From: Pseudomonadota bacterium
GTDB lineage: Bacteria > Desulfobacterota > Desulfarculia > Adiutricales > JAGVGV01
DNA: 37,554 bases
Reading direction: 5' to 3'
NCBI GenBank assembly: GCA_018830135.1
Contig: JAHJTB010000291.1
Location: forward strand, 1 to 37,554
Within the stretch, counting starts at the first letter, position 1, and every line of letters starts with the position of its first letter. Of the stretch, positions 31,385 through 37,554 are shown piece by piece. The notes beneath the pieces are model-generated. The model was not told the origin of the DNA and ran no database searches. It saw nothing but the letters and a program-made list of their open reading frames with translations. A program made the position numbers and the translations under genes.

Positions 31385-32944
31385 TTGGCTTTGAGGGCCA
31401 TATCGGACCTTTGGCGGCCGCGAACCACGGTCGGGATCGTGCTGGACGCCGGTTCCATCCGGGCCGTTCGTCTGGCCCGCGATGAAAGCGGTCCCCGCCT
31501 GGACGAGGTCCTGTCCCTCGATCTGCCTGCCGATCGTCCGGTTCATGCCACGGAAATCGAGCGGGCCGGGAGTCTGGCCGACGAGCGGGCGCGGGTGGTC
31601 CTGGGTCTGCCGGCCCGACAGGCCGCGCTGCACAAGGTCCGCCTGCCCTTCGACCAGCCGGACAAGGTCCGGCGGGTCCTGCGCTACGAGGCCGAACCGT
31701 ATTTTCTGGACCCGATCGATGACCTGGTCCTGGACTTTCTGCCCTTGCCCCGGTCCGGAGACCGTTCCGGATTGGTATTCGGCGCGTCGCCGGAAGCGGT
31801 GGCCGGGGCCTTGCGGAGCCTGGAACCGGCCGGCCTGGACCCGGACGTGGTCCTGCCCGAGATGCTGGGACTGATCCAGGCCGGCGAGCGGCTTTTCCGG
31901 GACGCCGAAAACTCGTCCCTGCGCCTGCTGGTGGACCTGGGATTCGAACAGACCGGCCTGGTCCTTTTCGACGGCGACCGTCCCGAAGCGGCCCGGACGG
32001 TGATGTACGGCGGCCGGGATATGGCCGGCCATCTGGCCGAGAGCCTGGACCTGGAACCCGGACAGGCCGAAACCCTGCGCCGCGAAACCGATCCGGCCCG
32101 GACCGACGGCCCGGCCGCGGCCCGGGCCCTGGACGAGGCCTGGCGGCCGCTGCTGGTCGAGATCGAACGGACCCTGGCCGCCTGGCTGGGCGGGCGGCCC
32201 GACGCGGCCTCCCGGGCGGTCCTCTGCGGGCAAGGGGCGGCACTGCCCGGCGTGGAAGCCTTTCTGGCCGAACGGCTGGGTCTGCCCGTCGAGACCCTGT
32301 CCCGATTTTCCCGGGACCTTCCGGACTGGCCGGAAATGGCCCCGGAGCTGGTCGTTCCCTTCGGACTGGCCCTGGCGGCCATCTCCCCGGGACCTCGGCC
32401 CAACCTTCGCCAGGGCGGGCTGGCTCCCCGGCAGGCCCTGTCCAGGTATCGCGGACCCCTGGCCCTGCTGGCCGTCGGCCTCATCCTGGCCCTGCTGCTC
32501 AATATGGGCGATCTCTATTACACCTACCGAGTCCAGGCCCGGGCCTACGAGCAGATCAAAAGCGAGATAAACCGGGTCTTTCGCGAAACCGCCCCCGGCG
32601 TGACCAAGGTGGTCGCGCCTCTGGCCCAGATGCATCAGGAACTGCAGAAGGTGCGAAACGAATTCGCCGGTCTGGACCCCGGACAGGGCCGCGTCCTGGA
32701 CCTGCTGCAGGCGGTCAGCCGCGTGGCCGGGGCCCACGAGGGGCTGCGCATCACCAACCTGTCCCTGACGTCGGACGATCTTGAACTCGCCGGGGAAGGC
32801 GGCAGCTTCGACGTGATCGACCGACTGAAAAACGAACTGGCCGCTCTGCCCTTTTTCAGCGAAGCCGTCCTGGGCGGGGCGCGCATGGACCCGGTCAGCC
32901 GGGTCCTGACCTTCCGGATTTCTCTCAAGAGGAAGCACGGATGA
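31385..32944 (+). CDS. gspL: Type II secretion protein GspL, 519 aa
   Basis: The cytoplasmic part (1-350) has the actin-like fold of GspL (TVGIVLDAGSIRAVRLARDE, LRLLVDLGFEQTGLVLF). It is followed by one membrane helix at about 358-377 (LALLAVGLILALLLNMG) and a periplasmic ferredoxin-like domain. It links the ATPase GspE to GspM and GspC. The start is TTG at 31385, with GAGGAG 7 bases upstream. It overlaps gspM by 4 bases. Confidence 0.92.
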   Translation: MALRAISDLWRPRTTVGIVLDAGSIRAVRLARDESGPRLDEVLSLDLPADRPVHATEIERAGSLADERARVVLGLPARQAALHKVRLPFDQPDKVRRVLRYEAEPYFLDPIDDLVLDFLPLPRSGDRSGLVFGASPEAVAGALRSLEPAGLDPDVVLPEMLGLIQAGERLFRDAENSSLRLLVDLGFEQTGLVLFDGDRPEAARTVMYGGRDMAGHLAESLDLEPGQAETLRRETDPARTDGPAAARALDEAWRPLLVEIERTLAAWLGGRPDAASRAVLCGQGAALPGVEAFLAERLGLPVETLSRFSRDLPDWPEMAPELVVPFGLALAAISPGPRPNLRQGGLAPRQALSRYRGPLALLAVGLILALLLNMGDLYYTYRVQARAYEQIKSEINRVFRETAPGVTKVVAPLAQMHQELQKVRNEFAGLDPGQGRVLDLLQAVSRVAGAHEGLRITNLSLTSDDLELAGEGGSFDVIDRLKNELAALPFFSEAVLGGARMDPVSRVLTFRISLKRKHG

Positions 32945-33468
32945 AACTGAGCCGGCGCGAAACCACCTTTGTCGGCGTGGGCGTCATCATTCTGGCCGCC
33001 CTGGTCCTCAACTTCCTGGTCATCGAACCCCTGGCCGCCCGGCGGGACCGGTACCGGGAAATGGCCGCCCGCATGGAGGCGGACCTCGCGGAAATGAGGT
33101 CCATGGCCGCCCAGTACCAGGCCCTGGCCGGGCAGCGGGACCGGTACCAGCGGCAGGTCCATGAACGGGGCGGCGATTTCTCGCCGTTCAGCTATCTGGA
33201 AAACCTGGCCAGCGAGTCCGGCCTGACGGGCCAGATCGAGTCCATGACGCCCGTGGCCACCGCGGCCGCCGAAGACGGACGGGCCAGGCGGGCCGAGTTC
33301 GACCTGCGCCTGTCCGACATCCGGCTCCTGGACCTGGTCCGTTTTCTCTACCGGATCGAGTCCAGCGAAAAGGTCTTTTTCGTCATCAACCTGAACATCA
33401 AGCCGCGTTATCTCAACCCGGACAGCCTGGACGTGACCGTGAGGCTGGCCACCCCGGCCGCCTCCTGA
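32941..33468 (+). CDS. gspM: Type II secretion protein GspM, 175 aa
   Basis: One N-terminal membrane helix (about 10-29: FVGVGVIILAALVLNFLVI) is followed by a coiled coil (36-75) and a small periplasmic domain (100-170) as in GspM. It partners GspL in the inner-membrane platform. Both ends overlap the neighbouring genes. Confidence 0.9.
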   Translation: MKLSRRETTFVGVGVIILAALVLNFLVIEPLAARRDRYREMAARMEADLAEMRSMAAQYQALAGQRDRYQRQVHERGGDFSPFSYLENLASESGLTGQIESMTPVATAAAEDGRARRAEFDLRLSDIRLLDLVRFLYRIESSEKVFFVINLNIKPRYLNPDSLDVTVRLATPAAS

Positions 33469-34328
33469 TGAGTCCGGCCTGGAAGCGATTTCTCCTCGCC
33501 GCCTCGGTGGTGCTGTACGTCGGGCTGACGGCCTGTCTGTCGGCCCATTATGGCGCGCCGTACGCTTCGGGTTTCCGCGCCCTGCGCCACTGGCTCGAAG
33601 GCGGGACCCCGTTGCGCCTGTCGGCCTCGGCCCCGGCGCCCGGACGCCCTTTCACAATCAGGATGGCCCGTCTGGACCTGGCCCTGGCCTCGCCCGACCG
33701 CGAAATCCCCCTGATTACCCTGAACGACGTTCGCATCGGGTACAGTCTTGCACGACTGCTGTTCGGCGAACTTCGCCTCGATTTTCAGGCCCGGGCCGCG
33801 GGCGGCCGGCTGCGGGGCCGGTTTTCGGCGGACCTGTGGGGGGACCGCGAGATGCGCCTCGAACTTCTGGAAGCGGACCTGCCGCAGTTCGCCCTCTCGC
33901 TGCCTTCGGGCCAGGGGGCGATCGCCGGCCGCCTCCAGGCCCGGGCGGTGGTCCTGGGAAAACAGGGCGTCATTCCCACCGGCGGCCAGGGCGAGGTGCT
34001 CATCGCCGACGGCCGCCTCAAGGGCATGACCCTGCCGGCCTTCCCCTTTACCGACCTCGACTTCGAGCGTCTGGAAGCCAAGTTCAGCCTGGAAACCGGG
34101 CAGGTCCTGCTGGAGCGTTTTCGGGTCGAGGGTAAAACGGGCGGACTTCAAATGGCCGGCCGGGTCCGCGATTACGCACGGCCCGTCCTCGAACTGAAGG
34201 GCGAGGGCTGGATGGGGCCCGACGGCCGGAAAGGCCCCCGGGCCGGTTTCCGGGTCTTCGGCCCGGCCCTGGCTCCCCGTTTCGAAATCACGTCCACGAC
34301 CCTGCCGGGCGCGCCGCCATCCAGGTAA
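33468..34328 (+). CDS. gspN: Type II secretion protein GspN (deltaproteobacterial type), 286 aa
   Basis: An N-terminal membrane helix (7-27) precedes a beta-rich periplasmic domain (LPSGQGAIAGRLQARAVVLG, RLKGMTLPAFPFTDLDFERL, AKFSLETGQVLLERFRVEGK), the pattern of AsmA-like GspN proteins. The ATG overlaps the gspM stop by one base (TGATG). It is the last gene of the gsp cluster and faces the convergent aminopropyltransferase-like gene with only 13 bases between them. Its exact role in the secretion system is not well established. Confidence 0.88.
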   Translation: MSPAWKRFLLAASVVLYVGLTACLSAHYGAPYASGFRALRHWLEGGTPLRLSASAPAPGRPFTIRMARLDLALASPDREIPLITLNDVRIGYSLARLLFGELRLDFQARAAGGRLRGRFSADLWGDREMRLELLEADLPQFALSLPSGQGAIAGRLQARAVVLGKQGVIPTGGQGEVLIADGRLKGMTLPAFPFTDLDFERLEAKFSLETGQVLLERFRVEGKTGGLQMAGRVRDYARPVLELKGEGWMGPDGRKGPRAGFRVFGPALAPRFEITSTTLPGAPPSR

Positions 34329-34341
34329 GGACCCCGGCGGG

Positions 34342-35937
34342 TCAATACATGGCCCAGCTCCCGGACCAGTAGTAGCGGTGCAGAACCGGGTTGGACTGGG
34401 TGTTGACCTCGATCTCCGCCTCGAGTCGAGGATCGAAGACGCCCTTGCCGAAGTGGACCATGGAAGTGATCGCGTCCCGGTTCAGGAAGCGGGTCGGCAG
34501 GTCCCCCGGGTCCGAGGCCAGCAGACGCCGCTTCAACGCTCCTTCGTCCGCTTCCCCGGACCGGACCCCCAAAACCCAGCCCCACTGCCCCATGGTCGGA
34601 ATCTGATTGTGATAGGGCAGGACCGAGAACCCGGCCGCCCGGATGGTCTTGACGATGCACAGGAAGGCCTTGCGGGAGAAATAGGGGCTGGTGGCCTGGG
34701 TGACCAGGACCCCGCCGGGCGAGAGGTGCCGTTCGACCAGGCGGTAGAAGCTCTCGGAGTAGAGATGCATCAGGTCGATGGTGTCCGGGTCGGGCAGGTC
34801 CACGATAATCACGCCGTAATAGCCGCCCTGCTCCTTGAGAAAGGCGCCGGCGTCCATGTTGTGGATCGCCAGCCGGGGGTCTTTCATGGAGCCCTGGTTG
34901 ATTTCGAGCAGGACCGGGTGCTCGGCGGCCAGGCGGGTCATGGCCGGGTCCAGATCGACCATGTCCACCCGCTCGACCCCCGGGTGCTTGAGAATTTCCC
35001 GCAGGGCCAGCCCGTCGCCGCCTCCCAGGATCAGTATCCGGCTCCGATCGGCGGTCAGCATCATGGCCGGATGGACCAGGGGTTCGTGGTACTTTTCCTC
35101 GTCGAACGTGGAAAACTGCTCCTGACCGTTGATGTAGAGCCAGTAGTCCCCTTTGTACTGGGTTATGACGATCTTCTGATACGGGGTCTGGGCGGCGTAG
35201 ATGATCTTGTCCCGATACTGGCGCTGTTCGCCGTACATGACGATGGGCCGGGCCGTGATCACCAGCCCGATCAGGTAGAGAAACGAAAAGACCAGGGCGA
35301 CCGCCAGGACCTTTTTCCGGCCCAGCAGCCGGTGGAAAAACAGCAGGAGCATGGCGGCCACGAGCAGGTTGACCGCGCCCAGGGCAATGGGCGTGTAGGT
35401 CAGGCCCAGATGGGGCAGGGCGAAGAAGGCGAAAAACAGGCCGCCAAGCAGGGCCCCGTAGTAGTCCTTCTCCATGACGGCGGCGATGTTGGTCCGCAGC
35501 TCCTCGTAGTCCTGGTTCAGACGGGTGACCAGGGGAATCTCGCACCCGATCAGGCCGCCGATGACCAGGGCCAGCCCGTAGATGACCAGGCTGATGTGGG
35601 CGGTATGGGCGGCCAGGCCGTAGGCCAGGACCGCGGAGGACGCGCAGAGCAGGGACAGGGCGAACTCGACCAGGATGAAGGTGTCCAGCAGGTGTTCCTG
35701 AAAGAGGCGGCTGACGCGGCTGCCCAGGCCCATGGCGAAGAGCATGAGAGACATGACCATGGTCCACTGGAAGACGGCGTTGCCTTGCAGGTAGGTGGCC
35801 AGGGTGGACAGGACGTACTCGGCCACGATACCGGCGCAGCCGGTGGCGAAGACGGATATCTTGAGGATCAGGCCGACGCCGGAGGCGCCGGCCCGGGTCC
35901 GGCTAGACGCACCAGTAGATGATGAAGGCGGCTGCAA
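34342..35937 (-). CDS. Membrane-bound spermidine synthase-like protein, 531 aa
   Basis: The N-terminal 245 residues hold about seven membrane helices (ISVFATGCAGIVAEYVLSTL and others). The C-terminal half is a spermidine synthase-type fold: YQKIVITQ, then INGQEQFSTFDEEKYHEPLVHP, the SAM-binding GGGDG at 305-309, VDLDPAM, and VDLPDPDTID in place of the DSSDP of soluble SpeE. Conservation of the substrate-binding Asp residues suggests an aminopropyltransferase or relative, but the real product is unknown. The TTG start at 35937 overlaps the DUF350 gene by 35 bases; a later start is possible. It is the third gene of the lipoprotein-DUF350 operon. Confidence 0.88.
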   Translation of the reverse strand: MQPPSSSTGASSRTRAGASGVGLILKISVFATGCAGIVAEYVLSTLATYLQGNAVFQWTMVMSLMLFAMGLGSRVSRLFQEHLLDTFILVEFALSLLCASSAVLAYGLAAHTAHISLVIYGLALVIGGLIGCEIPLVTRLNQDYEELRTNIAAVMEKDYYGALLGGLFFAFFALPHLGLTYTPIALGAVNLLVAAMLLLFFHRLLGRKKVLAVALVFSFLYLIGLVITARPIVMYGEQRQYRDKIIYAAQTPYQKIVITQYKGDYWLYINGQEQFSTFDEEKYHEPLVHPAMMLTADRSRILILGGGDGLALREILKHPGVERVDMVDLDPAMTRLAAEHPVLLEINQGSMKDPRLAIHNMDAGAFLKEQGGYYGVIIVDLPDPDTIDLMHLYSESFYRLVERHLSPGGVLVTQATSPYFSRKAFLCIVKTIRAAGFSVLPYHNQIPTMGQWGWVLGVRSGEADEGALKRRLLASDPGDLPTRFLNRDAITSMVHFGKGVFDPRLEAEIEVNTQSNPVLHRYYWSGSWAMY

Positions 35938-36748
35938 GATATGAAAAGGCCTCGATATAGGCCGCGCCCAGATTCGGTTTTTCCTGCATCGCGATCTCGT
36001 CGGACAGGCTGACCGAAGGCAGCAGAATCTTGTCCGTCAGAAAACGGATGATGGGCAGAAGGATCAGACCCAGCAGGGCGTAGGCCAGGTAGTCGGGCAG
36101 GTTGACGGACCAGGACTCGAAGTCCCCCTCGCCGGCCAGGCCGACGATAATGCCCATGCTGGCCAGCGCGCCGCCGAAGGAGACGCCGGCGGCCACGTTG
36201 TCCTTTTCGATCTGTTCGTGGACGCTGTACGGCGTGATGACGTCATAGAGCAGCCCCACGATGATCAGCATGACCTGGCCGATGGCCCAGAAGCCGATCA
36301 CGGTCCAGATGCTGCCGCCCTGTCCCTGCACCGAGCCGTAGATGATGAAACCGGTGGCAATGCTCACGCCGGCCGACACGGCCCCGGTGCCGATGTTCTG
36401 GTCCCGGATCAGTTCGTCGCTGATCTTGAACTTGTACAGGATCAGCTTGTCGCAGATGAACCAGGACAGGTTGAGCAGGATGATGCTCACCAGCCCGTAG
36501 AACCCCAGGTCGAACAGGTCGGCTACGATGCCGTGGGTCGGTCCGGCCAGGGCGCCGGCGATGGCCAGGATCAGGCCGAAATAATACCCGACCACGGCCA
36601 GAGCCAGGGCGGCGTTGTCCTTTTCGACCAGTTCGTAGTTCAGTTTGTATTCGCGGTGCAGGAGGTCGTTGACCAGTTTGCCGATGAAGAAGACGACATA
36701 GAAGGCGGCGATTAAAACAAGGCCCGTGACGACGGTGTCCAGCTTCAT
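35903..36748 (-). CDS. DUF350 (YjfL-like) membrane protein, 281 aa
   Basis: The protein has about eight membrane helices arranged in repeats. A motif of Asp/Lys/Asn followed by a Gly/Ala-rich helix recurs at EKDNAALALAVVGYYFG (42-58), RDQNIGTGAVSAGVSIATG (115-133) and EKDNVAAGVSFGGALASMG (181-199), so three related helix units can be seen. DUF350 proteins are widespread inner-membrane proteins of unknown function, found near PspA-like and aminopropyltransferase-like genes. The ATG at 36748 is two bases after the lipoprotein stop. Confidence 0.92.
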   Translation of the reverse strand: MKLDTVVTGLVLIAAFYVVFFIGKLVNDLLHREYKLNYELVEKDNAALALAVVGYYFGLILAIAGALAGPTHGIVADLFDLGFYGLVSIILLNLSWFICDKLILYKFKISDELIRDQNIGTGAVSAGVSIATGFIIYGSVQGQGGSIWTVIGFWAIGQVMLIIVGLLYDVITPYSVHEQIEKDNVAAGVSFGGALASMGIIVGLAGEGDFESWSVNLPDYLAYALLGLILLPIIRFLTDKILLPSVSLSDEIAMQEKPNLGAAYIEAFSYLAAAFIIYWCV

Positions 36749-36750
36749 GA

Positions 36751-37446
36751 CTATTTCCCCACGCTTCCGCTGCGGCTCCGGACGGATGTCGATGTCCGGC
36801 CGATACGTTGGTTGACCCGTTGGGAAAAGGAGGACTTCTGGGTCAGTTCCTTGGACATGCGGCGGCTGTAGAAGTCGGGCCGCTGCGACTTGGTCAGGGT
36901 CCCGGTGGTCCCGTATTCCTTGTTGGGCCCGTAGTACGGCCGGTTGTTCGTGTAGTAGTTGTTGTAGGAGGAGCGGTAGACCGGGCCGTGCAGCAGGTCG
37001 GACAAGAGACGGTACTGGCCGTAGAATACCCAGAATGAGCCTCCCGAAGAATCCCGCCGCCACTCGCCGTAGCGTTTGTCCCCCACGTAGTCGTACCCCG
37101 GCGGGCCGACCTTGCCGGCGATCTTGCCCTCCTTCTTGGTCAGGATGGTCATGCCCAGAAAAGGCAGGTACTGCTGGAAGAACTCTTCAGGCACCTCGAC
37201 CCAGTCCGGGAGGGCCTTCTTTTCCGGCAGCACGATCTCGTACTTGTGATAGTAGGTCTTGAAGAAGTTGCCTTCCACTTTCATGTCCGAGAGGATGACC
37301 GAGAAATCCGGGACGCCCTGGAGGGTCTTTTCGATCTCGGTCAGGGGATTGGGTGGGCCGCCGCAGCCGACAAAGACGAGGCCGACGACCAGAAGGAGCG
37401 CCAGGAACAGCAGAACGGCCCGCTGGTTCCAAACATAATGTCTCAT
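36751..37446 (-). CDS. Lipoprotein heading the DUF350 operon, 231 aa
   Basis: A lipoprotein signal ends in LVFVGC, with the acylated Cys at residue 28. The mature part has a compact domain (about 35-140: VPDFSVILSDMKVEGNFFKT, YHKYEIVLPEKKALPDW), a Tyr/Asn-rich stretch (YRSSYNNYYTNNRPYYG) and a Ser/Arg/Gly-rich tail. I do not recognise the family with certainty; lipoproteins of similar layout accompany DUF350 genes. It is the first gene of a three-gene operon; nothing convincing as a promoter is seen in the 108 bases to the window edge. Confidence 0.82.
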   Translation of the reverse strand: MRHYVWNQRAVLLFLALLLVVGLVFVGCGGPPNPLTEIEKTLQGVPDFSVILSDMKVEGNFFKTYYHKYEIVLPEKKALPDWVEVPEEFFQQYLPFLGMTILTKKEGKIAGKVGPPGYDYVGDKRYGEWRRDSSGGSFWVFYGQYRLLSDLLHGPVYRSSYNNYYTNNRPYYGPNKEYGTTGTLTKSQRPDFYSRRMSKELTQKSSFSQRVNQRIGRTSTSVRSRSGSVGK

Positions 37447-37554
37447 GGAACGTTTCCCTCGGCGTTGGAATGGAATCGAAAGACCCTTGGCCCGGACCCG
37501 GTTTTCTCAGGCCCTGCCTCCGGCCCGTACCATCGATTCAAGGCTTTATCTGAC

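Overview
The window is 37.5 kb of GC-rich bacterial DNA. Its most informative content is a complete-looking type II secretion (gsp) locus with a deltaproteobacterial-style GspN, short palindromic dispersed repeats of a kind I associate with sulfate-reducer-type genomes, and multi-PAS/GGDEF signalling. I read it as a Gram-negative chromosome, most likely Desulfobacterota (former Deltaproteobacteria). The phylum is an inference; there is no rRNA here to prove it.

Left part (1-9.7 kb). A small accessory patch holds a hypothetical protein, an XRE antitoxin-type gene broken by an in-frame TAG, and a NYN-domain nuclease gene whose leader contains two mutually exclusive hairpins. An M23 peptidase gene follows. 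Next is a three-gene RND efflux operon (tetR, membrane fusion lipoprotein, permease), all on the minus strand, with a perfect 18-bp palindromic operator at its head. A diguanylate cyclase with three PAS domains is transcribed away from it.

Middle part (9.7-17.1 kb). A gene-free stretch of repeats leads to a radical SAM gene and an osmC-type gene that overlap by one base. A diverging LysR regulator is likely their controller. The radical SAM gene is visibly poorer in GC and lies between two 75-bp imperfect direct copies of the osmC 3' end. After LysR comes a toxin-antitoxin patch: a truncated hipA and a Panacea (PanA/PanT) pair. A small lipoprotein, a bidirectional terminator, tRNA-Phe(GAA) and a patatin-like lipase gene follow.

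Right part (17.4-34.3 kb). On the plus strand, a TPR/beta-barrel outer-membrane protein and a secreted FecR-domain protein with a poly-threonine tail precede gspC-gspA-gspB-like-gspD-E-F-G-H-I-J-K-L-M-N. The gsp genes mostly overlap by a few bases. The exception is a 415-bp gap between gspG and gspH that is filled with palindromic repeats. The genes supply the inner-membrane platform (C, F, L, M), the ATPase (E), the secretin (D) with its assembly helpers (A and a TPR-bearing B-like protein), the pseudopilins (G-K) and GspN. No prepilin peptidase (gspO) is in the window.

Right edge (34.3-37.5 kb). A tight minus-strand operon encodes a lipoprotein, a DUF350 membrane protein and a multi-TM spermidine-synthase-like protein, running convergently into gspN. 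This trio resembles poorly understood envelope-associated DUF350/aminopropyltransferase clusters.
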